Assembly (NCBI GenBank): GCA_034359265.1
Contig: CP136895.1
Location: 51,540,001 to 51,604,000, forward strand
DNA length: 64,000 bases
DNA from: Canna indica
Lineage: Eukaryota > Streptophyta > Magnoliopsida > Zingiberales > Cannaceae
Direction: 5' to 3'
Of this stretch, positions 46,681 to 57,228 are shown one piece after another. Made by a program: the position numbers and the translations under genes. The notes under the pieces are model-generated. The model made no database searches. It saw only the letters and a program-made list of their open reading frames with translations, and had not been told where the DNA came from. Position 1 is the stretch's first letter, and every line of letters begins with the position of its first letter.

Positions 46681-46998
46681 ATGGTGAAGCCCACGGAGCG
46701 GTAACACTGTGATTCTTGCTCAAAAAATGGACCAAACGCGTTCGAGTTATTGGCTCGTCCGACCCGGCAGCATTCATGAGTCGCTCGTTCAACTGTCCCT
46801 CAGAGACACGGTCGAGAAGTGCCATGCATGGTAGCCCCCCGTCCTTTCTTTCTCTCGGTCCCACCCGGGCCCCTCTGGGATAATAAAGAAATGGATCAAA
46901 AAAGGGGACTTCTGCTACGGGCTATGCCACCCATTACTGTTGAGGGAAGTAGCATCCGTCCCATCGCAAGCACCTACAATGTCATGATCACATTGGTT
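46681..46998 (-). other. nad4 group II intron downstream of exon 3 (5' part)
   Basis: On the minus strand this follows nad4 exon 3 directly, where plant mitochondrial nad4 has its last group II intron. The intron start is placed from the end of the protein match, and its left limit is arbitrary. Exon 4 is not in the window. Confidence 0.5.
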
Positions 46999-47424
46999 TA
47001 CCCCTCCAACAAGAAAAGGTAGAAATATGGAAACTTCTCTGCCATTTGGATCGGAGAATTTATGGAGGAAATCGGGTTTGAAATTTCCAGAAACCACACG
47101 ATTATATAGCCAAAGGGAATACGCCGCGCCTAAAATCATCCCAAGCGCTGCTAATGTGGCTACTAAGCTATTTCTTTGGAAAGCTCCTATTGAGATTGGA
47201 AATTCCCTGATAAAGCTGCTAGTGCCAGGTGAACTCATATTGGCCAAAGTGGAAGAGAAGGAAATGGTAGGGAGATTCGGCATGGAGCTCACTGAACCTG
47301 CATAATATCTAGCAAGTCGAGTCTTACGTCGGTCATATAGAACACCAACACATAGAAAAAGGGCTGGAGGAACCAGTCCATGACTTGACATTGGTAGAAT
47401 GCTACCTCCAATTCCCTGTATGTT
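46999..47424 (-). pseudogene. nad4: nad4 exon 3 (NADH dehydrogenase subunit 4)
   Basis: The minus strand encodes NIQGIGGSILPMSSHGLVPP, ALFLCVGVLYDRRKTRLARY, TLANMSSPGTSSF, GAFQRNSLVATLAALGMILG, AAYSLWLYNRVVSGNFKPDF and LHKFSDPNGREVSIFLPFLV, the C-terminal third of mitochondrial complex I subunit ND4. The length (about 426 nt) fits exon 3 of plant nad4. Ser and Pro codons stand where edited transcripts usually encode Phe or Leu (MSSPG, EFPIS, ISFSST), so it is an unedited genomic copy. The frame is open throughout with a few substitutions (RYYAGS, FIREF). It is flanked by group II intron sequence on both sides. Isolated from the other exons in the nucleus it cannot be expressed as ND4. Confidence 0.9.
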
Positions 47425-48300
47425 CGATAGAGCCAAATATTGCCCCGGAGTACGCCGATTACCCCCCGAACCGTACAAGATAGTTACCACCTATCATACG
47501 GCTTTCTAACACCACTTCTTTTTCTGGTCGTTCCGCTCTGTCGGATCGATGGTAGTATCAGAGATCTCTAACCCCCGAAATTTTTGACAACACGGTTCCT
47601 GCTTCCATTTTGAGTTGTGCATCTTTCTCCCCGGGGCATACTAAAGTCTCACATCGTAGACCCCCACCCCAACTCTATCTTCCTTATCAGTGAACCGGAA
47701 CATAGTGCATAGGTACTCTTTGATGCTGCGAGGATGAGACGACGTGACATACTACGATCATGTACAGAAGTTCTGCCCTTCGGCTCGGCAATATGGAACC
47801 TCTCAACTGCTCCCTTTATGAGGTCCTATCGGGATAGGTAGGCCCGTCCCCCTTCCCCTGCCTCAGACATAAAGGCAGTAGTTCCCCATGGCTGACAAAG
47901 AGAGGAGTTTAGGTCGTAAAAAGGCACCGGCCCCCACTAGGATTTTGCTTTCCTTATCTACGCGCGCACTGCGTCAGCACTGGCGAAAAAGAGGTCGGCT
48001 TTATAGAATAAGAAGGGGCGGGTGCTTCGGGTGTCCATATTTTGGCCGAGTTCCCCGTAGAGTAGGCCCCTATGTTACGCGGCCGTAATATTTTGTTACG
48101 TTCGACCGCTGTTACGCCAGAAATCCAAGGTTCCACACGAGCTCCCGTTCTGCGGCGTGGTGGCAGGACCGTTAGGGGATTGGCTCTGGGTGTAGGTAGG
48201 GTCAAATCTGCAGGGGTCATGCAAATACATAGGCCCCTTCCCTTCTGCCGAGTTGATTAGAAGGCGCTTTCCATTCTACGGTCCCTTGGAGTGAAGGGTT
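47425..48300 (-). other. nad4 group II intron upstream of exon 3 (3' part)
   Basis: On the minus strand a domain V-like hairpin lies at about 47506-47467 (AAGCCGTATGATAGG...CTTGTACGGTTC), about 45 bp before exon 3. This is the usual place for the 3' end of the nad4 intron. The leftward extent of the intron (higher coordinates) is not defined by anything I can see. GC-rich short frames at 47888-48260 are probably intron sequence. Confidence 0.65.
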
Positions 48301-50400
48301 AGGCAGGTAGTACGGGCCCTCTGACTTCCAGCTATGTGCTGTGTGCGACTCCCGCGAAGCGAATGAAGGGAAGCTCTTCGAGCTTTCTCCGCCAGCGGCT
48401 TATGTAGTGGTCGGCATTCCTACGTGCTCCGACTTCTTGGCCCCCTGAAACTGTCGTGACACTTTGGTGTCGAAGGTCACCGAGGGTTTATGGATGGATT
48501 CCGTGGACCTCCCGAAAACTCATCTGAAACATGTCGTGACCATGATGGTTAGGCCGACAACTATACACGACTATAACCAACCCTTACTACACTATAGGCT
48601 AGGGCTAGGCTACTTCTAGCTTGTATAGTGAGTGGCCCTTCCGCTGGGGTGTAGTTTTCATTTGTATTGTACTGAATGGAACACATATCAAACAAAGGCA
48701 ATCAATCAGTAGTTGCCCTTCTCCGGCCTGGGAAAAGCAGCGAACTCTAGAAGCTAAGGGCTTTTTTTTACCTTTGGACACGAACACTATTCCGTTATTA
48801 GCTAAAACCCGTCTTAGAGATTGAACATCGACTTATCTTATTTTATTGCCGTTCAATCTAAGACAGCGCCGGTAGCTTGTAGTGAACAACCCCCTTATGA
48901 AATTGAAAGCTTGCTTTGGTACTTAAGTTAAGTAGTTGAAGAGCCCCTTGCTACTATGATAGAGAACCGTCTGCTTGTTGCCAAACCAACCCTGTTCGCC
49001 TTTCTTTTGAATCGCCCTTTTGAAGAGTAGGGGGTGAGCAGCCCTTAAACTAATAGGCCCGAAAAAGGCCTTTTTTTTTCATGGTCGCGACTTCCGTAGG
49101 TCGGGGAAAGCTACCGCTTCTACGATAGCTCTGCTTCCTCGTCTTGCTTCTACTTTGCTTGCTTGCGCGAAGGCTTAGAGTCCTTTTCGCTAGGTCCAAT
49201 TCGTCAAAGCGAAAGATCTGATCCAACGGTAATCCCGCATATTGAGCGCAGCTGATATGTGGGCGATCATCTCATGCCAATAAAGACTTTTTCTTATATG
49301 GCCCGTAATATAAAGATAGAATAGATATGGATAGACAGACATTCCATTGATTCACGAAATGGCTCATCGATCCAAATGAATCATTCTTCTGGTCTCTCTC
49401 CACCCCCCACCCTGAAACTGACTCACAGCACAATGCCCATTCGCTTCGCTCGCGGGAAGGCAACAAAGTTTAGTTCAAGAGATCGCAGCGGAGTGGAGCA
49501 GCCATGACACGAAGTTCCTTACCTTAGCTGGATCTCGCTGGTGCCACCTAAACGGTAGGTAGGCGGTAGATGTGTGATGTTTGGAGTTGTCGTTCGTGCA
49601 CCTGTCCCCAATAGAAGAATGAGTGATCCCTTCCCCTGCAGATCATGGCCTTACCACTCGGTCCCCGATGGCCAGCGTTGGTATAGCAGCTCAAGTTCGT
49701 TTGCGTTGCGCCGCTGGACTGGACACGTGTTAGTTGTAGGAAGTATGGTTACGAAAGTGACTTCAGTTCGCCAGTTCAGGCTCAACTCCTCGCTTTACGT
49801 TAGCGGACCTACAGGTCAGGCCGGGGCGGAGCGCTCTTTCTTTCTATGTGGGACGATGCCGGCGTTGAGGCGGCGAATAAGAACAACACAACTACATTTT
49901 CTTTTTCCCTCCATGAGATGAGCCCAGTGCATTGGACCGATGGATAAGAGAACTGAGCTAGCCAAAAAAGCGCTTGGGCGCTCTACATACGATGTAGACT
50001 CCATCATAACCATATCGATTTCTTTCTGATGGATCCAGAATAGATAGATATCTTGTCTCATCAATAGATAGAAATAGGGGATTTCCCCTTTTTCTTGTCC
50101 CTCTTTCTTCTCTATCTATTCCTACTCTTTCGATCTATCAGAACAGATCAGGCCATCTATCAATCGATTTGAAAATAACATTCATCTCGCTTTTCGTTCA
50201 TTTCTGCCACGCCATAATAGCCGCCACAATAAGAAAGAAGCAAGCGAAAGAGCTAGAAGCGCTCGCTTTGCCGTGCCCAACAATGATTATTGACGGGAAA
50301 GCCAACATAATGATTCGATTCGGACTTCGTAGAGCTGGTGCTACTGCTGTCTGCACGTAGGGCCATCCCCCACTCCCGTCCCGGGGTGTAAAGGGGTTTT
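48301..50400. other. Mitochondria-type sequence, unassigned
   Basis: Possibly continued intron and spacer. Open frames such as 49574-49921 and 50169-50360 on the plus strand have no recognised product. No tRNA cloverleaf was identified by eye. Confidence 0.4.
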
Positions 50401-51142
50401 ATTTTTGGAACAGACGGTAGTGTTTTGTTGACGCCTCGAATCGACACTTTTGTTGCGACATGCTGTGTTTTCTCCCCTATTGCTAGTAGGTTGATGCGTC
50501 GCATGCCCGGCACACATGGCGCCTTCGGCCTCTGGGCACGTCGGAACCGCATGAGTTCACCGGGGTGGAGCACGGTCCACCAAAATCGGCATAGGTTAGG
50601 TGCTATTGATGGAACACGGTAAGCCCATCTTTCTCCATATGGAAGTGCTGCAGGCACATAGAGATGTGGGTAGAGGAAGTCTCAAAAAGCGACGAGCTGT
50701 AGGTCATGTGACCTACATCGAAAAGGTGGCTGATTGGGCTTTCTCTTGGATCAAAGCAGATCAGCTCGCCGAATTCATCGATCGAATCGGGCACCCCGGA
50801 ACGTCGAATGAAAATAGGTGGCCGGGTTCTCTTTCTACAACCCTTCGGCCCGGCCCCTTCCCCCTATCCCTCCCTTATGTTTAGGAGTGGGATTTGCCCA
50901 AGAACGACCTGTGGTGGTACAGAAGGCACGGACTCCGCGAGCGTCCCGCACCCTCAGAGAAAGATGGAAACCATCACAAAAAAAAAGTAGGACGCTCTGT
51001 GTCTGACTCTATTGGTCATAGTTCCTTGCTGTTGCGGCCGGTGCTCGTTTGCGCGCGCCACCCCCAAAGGGAATTAAGGAAAGATGCCTCTTGGGGCATC
51101 TGAGAATGATTCGAGCCGTATGAAGGGAAACTCCCACGTACA
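50401..51142 (+). other. Group II intron-like 3' region, cut within domain V
   Basis: At 51113-51141 GAGCCGTATGAAGGGAAACTCCCACGTAC forms the first part of a group II domain V hairpin on the plus strand. It stops before the expected GGTTC, exactly where gag resumes. GC-rich open frames just upstream (50253-50657 minus, 50600-50884 plus) are typical of intron sequence, and I recognise no maturase motif. The parent gene was not identified. Confidence 0.5.
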
Positions 51143-52140
51143 AGCTCTTCTAGTCGAAGGAGTAGCTCCAAAAGCCGAAAAAGGAAGGTAGTGTGTCATG
51201 CATTCAAGGAGAAGGGGCATGTGAAGAAAAATTATCTTTCCATGAAGAACAAGGCAAAGAAGAGGTCAAACACTTCCACATCACCATCTTATTCAAGTGA
51301 AGCATCCTCTTGCCATTACTATGAAGCCATCTCAAAAGATTGCCTCATGAATGATAACAATGAGGTACATTATTCTCCTTCTAGTCATATTAATGAAAAT
51401 GATAGCATTAACTCTTCTAGCTCTCATGATTTGCTTTATGATGAATTAATGGATGAGTACAAAAACATGTATACCTTGCTAATTAAAAAGGATGAGGAAA
51501 ATAAAATGTTAAAGAAAGAAAATATGCTGCTTAATTCTTGCTTGCATGAATTCAAATTGGAAAATGAAAAATTGAAATCCAGGTCATTTGATTCATGCCA
51601 TGATGATATGGAATTTGAGATTAAGGACTTGAAACATAAAAATGACAATTTAAAGAATTAAAATAGCATGTTAAAAACTCAATTGCATGCTATTCAAAAA
51701 TCCAGGAATGATTTGAAAAGTGAAATTATTTTCTTGAATAAGAAAGTAAATGAATTAAAAAATGCTTCATCTCCTAAGAACACTTGAATGAAAAATGCTT
51801 ATGTAAAGAATGCCAATGTTCGTCATCATTCCCATGTTAATCATTCTACCATTAAACATCTGTTCAAAAGAAGAATGTTTCATTTAAGAATGGTCATGTT
51901 CATCATAGCTCACATGTCAAGCATTCTAGTGATAAATCACATGTCCATAGTGAAAATAAAAAGTTTCATGGACATTGTTTTTGTTGTAGTACATATGGCC
52001 ATGCAATCTATGATTGTGCATATCCAAGTGTTGCTAAGACACTTTGGATAACTAGGCCAACTAACCCCCAAGGACCCAAAGCCATTTGTGTACCAAACGT
52101 TTCTTGTTCTCTTGTAGGGGGAGCTACCACACAATGGACT
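51143..52140 (+). pseudogene. gag C-terminal half, resumed after the NUMT
   Basis: It resumes at 'agctcttctagtcgaagg'. The first zinc knuckle has Cys-to-Phe (CHAFKEKGHVKKNY), so it is dead. Then come a Ser-rich segment, a long Lys/Glu coiled coil (about 51440-51660: YKNMYTLLIKKDEENKMLKK and on), a stop, a His-rich linker and a frameshifted second knuckle region near 51975-52020. It ends in the conserved 'cccaaggacccaaagccattt' motif and 'gggggagctaccacaca'. It is the duplicate of 18867-19794 and supplies the part missing there. Confidence 0.78.
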
Positions 52141-55071
52141 TAAATGAAGTATCATTCCTTGGTTGCAACTTCAAACCATCATGATGCCATAAGTATGGAA
52201 ATTGGTATCTAGGTATACTTTGTATCATCTCCTTATTTTGGTTTGTTTTATTTAAGTTGGAGTTATGATACATGTTTAATATGAGTTATTTTCCCTGCTC
52301 TTGTTAAGAGTCATTTGAAAAATATTTTTGAATTTTGATTTCCGGTCTCTTCGGTGACCTATGTAGCCTATAACGGGCTCATGTAACGTTGTGGTTTTAA
52401 ATCATACGCTCATTGTGACTTTTCGGTTTTCAACCAATAGGAAGGGTTGGAGATCAATGTTTTCATTTATATCTCTCTTGTGGTCTCTTAAAATTCATTT
52501 TGGTATCACTTGATTTTATTTTGAAACGGATTTCAAACTATTTAGCAAAGTGAACTTTGAAAATGATATTTGATTCTTCTCTTTGCTATTTGGTTTGGGT
52601 TGCTTACAAGTAGCTTTATTTTCATTAAAATCTATTAATGAAGTCTACTTGCAAGTTGAAAATATTAATAGAAGGCTATGTTATCCTGAAGAAAATTGAA
52701 AAGTAAATGACAAGTTTGGCGGTATGAGTTTGATTTTGCAAAAATCTTATTATAATACTTGAATACTTATGATATAATGACATCTCTATACTCATGATTG
52801 TTTTTTGTATGATAAAGATATGAAATTTCATGAGTAGGTACAATTTTGATAACTTAGGCAATTTCATGATATCTTGTTTGAATGAAACTTGCTCTAGGTT
52901 AAGATTTGTGACTAGAGACTTCATTTTTAAGTCTACACCCAACAAACATATTTACATACACACTTGACATGATTCTAGGTGTTTAAACTTAAAAATTCAT
53001 GTGTAGATGAACAAGGTGATAAAAAGATCACTTTAAGGGACTTAAATTTGGAAAAGTTTGACCCAAGTCAACAAATCGATTTGGACACTTCATTTTAAGT
53101 CCAAACTTCATAAATCTATTTATGAATAGGTATGACATGTTTCCATGCACTTAGAATAAAAAATTTATAATGATATGGATAAATGACAAAGAGGTCATTT
53201 CATGATAACCTGTTTTGAACCAAGCTGACCCAAGTCAACAAATTGATTTAGAGTTCTCATTTTCAATCCATATTTGGGGAACATGTTTATATTTACTCAT
53301 GTTAGGTGTCCATAGGTTTAAATTTAAAAAATCATGAGTAAATGATAAGATTGACACTTAGCAAGTTTCATGATAACTAGCTTAGTTTTGAATGAAACTA
53401 TGCTAGGTTGATATCTTGACGTAAGGGCATAATTTTCATTCCAAACTTGACATACACTCTTTAAATGACCATTATGTGGTGTCATAAAAGTTTGAATGAA
53501 AACTGAACACGTTTTGCAAAATAACTGAAAATTATGGAAATGCCATTGAAATTTTAGCATTCTAAGTTATTTCTAGAAAAATGTAAAAAAATCCTTTTTA
53601 ACTGATTCTTGAAACTGCACCTTCATTGAAAAATCTTATTTTCTTCAGTAAAAATTTCAAAAAGATTCATCAAAAATCTGATTTATAATGGAATTTTAAA
53701 GTTGGATTTCGAAAACACAAAGTATCACTTACTTGAAATACTCACTTATTCAATACTTTGATTTCTCATCAAAAACTTCAAATGAAAACTCATGTATAAG
53801 AATGATTTTGATAACTTGAATAATAGATAGAAATATCGATTTTTTCATTGAAATCAAGATAGGTTTAAAAATGAAATTAGAGAATTCATTTTGAGCTCAA
53901 ACTTGACACACACATCTTAAATGATCATTTAGAGAAGTCTGGAAAGTTTGAAGAAAAATTGACAACTTTTGAAAAAAATATCTAAAATTTAAGAAAATGC
54001 CCCTAAACTTTCAAGAATTTTATGAATTATATCTAAAAATATATAAAACTGATTTTTGACTGATTCTTGAACCCGTAGATTCCTTGAAAAAATCTAGTTT
54101 GTCCAATTAAATTTTCAAAAAATTTTGCTAAGAATATTATTTTATATGGATTTAAAAGTTTGATTTTTGTAAACATGAAGTATACTTTGACCTAAGTCAA
54201 CAAAGTGACTTAGAAATTTAATTTTAAGCCCAAACTTGACTCATATACTTTGATTCACTCATGTTAGATGCCTAGATGTCTAAGTTTGAGAAAACATGAG
54301 TAGATAGCAAAATTTGATACTTAGCATTTTCATTTTTTCATGTCTACTTTGAATGAAACCGTGCTAAGTTCCTATTTTGATCAAATGACATTCTTTTTAT
54401 TTCACACTTAATAAACATGCTTTAAATGATTATATCTTTATATTTGGAAACTTTGAATGAAAACTAAATTTTTTGAAAAATAGCTAATATTTATGAAAAT
54501 GCCACTCAAGTATCTCTCTAGTCTCTTCTCAAAATTACACATCTTTTTCGGAGACTTTGGATTTTCGTTGAAATTTTTAAATGAGACTTCAAGTATGATA
54601 TCATAATTCTATTTTTGGTATCGTTCTCACTATTACTAAAACAAATCATTTATGAAAAGGTTTTTGATATTTTGACCGATACTTGAAAATATTGATACTT
54701 GAGTTTATACATGATTCCCGGATTTGGATTTTAGTTATCACTCATTGCTATCATGTATGATTTAGTCTCATATTAAATATTTGTTTTTCATCCCTTTGGT
54801 TGAGAATTTCATGTTTCATGAAAAGTAGTTTTAGAGTCTCAACTTTGACTATAGGTTGACTTTTCTTGCCCTTTTTGATTGATGTCAAAAGGGGAGAAAA
54901 ATATAGGTAACAAGGGAAGAAAATATAGGAAAACCATGCATATAGATAGGGGGAGTTTATTTTCTTAGATATGCAAATTAGTAAGGGGAGAAATCTCATG
55001 ATTGATACCCTTTGCGCTTTAATGAATATATATTTTTTAAGGATGTTTGTCATCATAAAAAAGGGGGAGAT
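52141..55071 (+). mobile_element. Gag-only Copia (subfamily 2) non-coding internal region
   Basis: AT-rich and without pol. The 'cggtctcttcggtgacctat' hairpin near 52345 matches that after gag in subfamily 1. The ~170-bp array and then polypurine-like motifs near 54890, 54950 and 55057-55071 follow. The whole runs uninterrupted from gag to 3' LTR, which shows directly that the family has no pol between gag and LTR. Confidence 0.8.
52870..54680 (+). repeat. Degenerate ~170-bp repeat array, subfamily 2
   Basis: CTTCATT-type cores occur at 52919, 53088, 53256 and 53428 (spacings 169, 168 and 172), with later units at about 53890, 54210 and 54390. The same register as in subfamily 1 shows that the array predates the split of the subfamilies. 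Confidence 0.68.
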
Positions 55072-56658
55072 TGTTGGCCTAAGGTTTTCAACCTTGGTCT
55101 TAATCTCGGTTTTGATGATAACAAATATGAAACTAATGGTTTCATTGAGAAATACTTCCAAGTTCCAAGTCGGTTAGCGCTCGACGTCCCCGATCGGAAA
55201 AATCGGAGAAATCAGAGAAATCGGCAAGGACGCTCGTCGACGCTCGGGATTCTTCGGAAAGTTAAAGTTTAGGTCTAGGTTGCCCAGCTTGTGTTGTAAA
55301 TCCTCATGACGATGCATAAGAACCCAAAAAACCAACCCTAAAACCCTAAACACAAAAACTGAGAAATTAGTAAAGGTCCTAAAATTCACTAAGCCTAGGG
55401 AGCTCCTTAGAGGGCTATATAACCTAGATATTTTCTTCCCACCAAAAGTGTCGGTAATTGTTCCTTAGGTAAAAACAAGATAACGAGATATTTTAAAGGA
55501 TTTTTTGGAAGTCTTTAGCCTAACCATATTTGACCGGGGAGATTATAAAAGTTTCGGTTTTCAGAAATTTATACTAGACCCCAAAAGTTATATTTTGATT
55601 CTTAAGAATTTTGATTTTTTAGATATTTTTATTGAATCCAAATGGGGGGTAATCCTTATATAACATTTATGTTTTAAAGTTATTAACCAAAAGTTAAGAA
55701 ATATTATATAAGAAGACTTAGCAAAGACGGAACCCAGAAACGAACAAACGAGCAGAAAAATAAACAAGCAAAAAACCTGCCCTGCCCAGGTTCAATCGAC
55801 TGGCAAAAGGTGAAGGCATTTCGGTCGACCGATCGACGCCCAAAATGGGTAGAATGCAGAAAAATGCCCGTTGACGAGCCCTCTTGTTTGGAGGGTTATA
55901 AATACCCATCCCAAACTCACTCCCAAGGAGTTATTGATGCTTCCATGCCTCAAAGAGTCATCCTAAGCATTTCTACAAGCTTCCATTGAGCCATCCTTGC
56001 AAAAGCCCTAGTTTTGATCTCCACTTGTTGATTTAACCTTCAAGCTTCATAGATTCATCTTCTCAAGGCATCAAGAGACTAGAGAGTTTCTTTTGGAGCT
56101 AATTACTTGTTATTTGCTTTATTACTCCAATTGTTATTGTATTTTGTTGTTTATTTTGATTGTATATCAAGTGTATAAGCCTAGGTTGCTAGGTTTGATT
56201 GAGTTGGTGGTTGCCTTGGTGTTAAAGCTTAAATCCACCATTATAAACTGAGTTTACTAGGATTAGTTGAGTTGTTCCTTAGATTGAGGTGGGAGAGTGC
56301 TCTCGGTAGGAAGCTGGGATACTTCCGGGTCTGAAGTGCATTCGGTTTGAGAGCGGAGACTTTCCGGTCTAAAGTCCTCTTTGTAAGGGAAACGATATAT
56401 TCTAGTAAAGCTAGTTTGGAAATCCTAAGCGGGGTGCTTAGGTAATGGAGTAGGCATTGGGGCCGAACCACTATAAATAATTGTGTTAGCATTGTTTACG
56501 TTGCATTTCTGATTGCATATCATTTATATCTTGCTTCCGCTTATTACTCGATTCGTGAATTGCCTAAGTAATCAAGTAAACGATTAAAATCGGATTTAGG
56601 CTAATTGATTAGTTAATACACTATTAACCCCCCCTCTAGAGTGGCTATTTCACCAACA
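55072..56658 (+). mobile_element. Copia subfamily 2 3' LTR (duplicate locus)
   Basis: This 1,587-bp LTR (TGTTGG...CCAACA) follows a clean polypurine tract, with TTCTT after it at 56659. It is the uninterrupted counterpart of 28810-32880 and lacks about 75 bp of the palindrome cluster near 55858. TATAAATA is at 55897-55904. Confidence 0.9.
55793..55904 (+). promoter_or_regulatory. U3 with reduced palindromes and TATA box
   Basis: Only one good palindromic block (TCGGTCGACCGATCGACG near 55821) remains upstream of TATAAATA at 55897-55904. A deletion removed the rest. Confidence 0.5.
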
Positions 56659-57228
56659 TTCTTTACCTTAGTTTGACAACCTAAGGTCACTAAACTATAG
56701 GGAAAAGGGAATCCGGGTAGGGCCGAACTTCCTTGGGAAATTTCCAAGTATATGTGAACTGGCCCTATGATGTATGGATATGACACTAGTTGTTTGGTTG
56801 TATGCATGAGCTTATAAGATTTATTTGAGCTTGTTACTACTTGTTATAGCATGACTAGATTTCTTTGGATAGAATGAATGAGGTTAAATTAATTCCTATT
56901 GGTAAATGCTTTACTTCTTACATATATTTTAAGATGGAAATTGTGGTTCATGATGATGCATAGGCCGATGTATGGCCCTGGGTTTCATGTGCATGCAAGA
57001 TGTGTGGATACTGAGGACCCTAGAGGTCCCAGGATATTTGTTTTAGCTTCATGGATGTTATGTTCATTTTTGGATTAGTTATTGCTTATTATATGGATGA
57101 TTGGGTGTGCTTGTTATTGTGGACCGGGAAGCTCGTCAGCCACCACACTGACGACTGACCTGGAGTGGCATGAGCGGGAAGTACGTTGAGACAGAGCAGT
57201 GATCAGTGCCCGACTCATAGGACTGACG
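56659..57228 (+). mobile_element. Host Gypsy LTR, 3' part (second copy), before solo LTR 3
   Basis: It is near-identical in order to 32881-33474, with a 'gttgagtgctcatgtatggtgtggcgc' type segment deleted near 56876. It is cut at 57228 by Gypsy solo LTR 3 and resumes at 59610. Confidence 0.8.

Larger units (their letters stand above)
37329..51142. other. Mitochondrial DNA insertion (NUMT), two blocks plus filler
   Basis: About 13.8 kb of organelle-type sequence sits inside the retrotransposon gag. Block 1 (37329-45683) carries ccmFC exon 2 with the end of its group II intron. Block 2 (45799-51142) carries nad4 exon 3 on the minus strand with flanking group II intron sequence. Introns are retained, and codons normally changed by RNA editing are unedited, so transfer was as DNA and not as cDNA. 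The two blocks are joined by 115 bp of gag-derived filler. About 14 bp of gag ('attttgatgcccat') are lost at the insertion point. Confidence 0.85.

Noticed and set aside
47954..48260. Overlapping short frames on both strands near 48 kb
   Set aside because: GC-rich mitochondrial intron-type sequence next to nad4. The frames overlap on opposite strands without recognised products.
50253..50657. 134-codon minus-strand frame in the NUMT
   Set aside because: It lies opposite a plus-strand group II intron-like region. No maturase or known mitochondrial protein motif is seen, and it is not nad4 exon 2.
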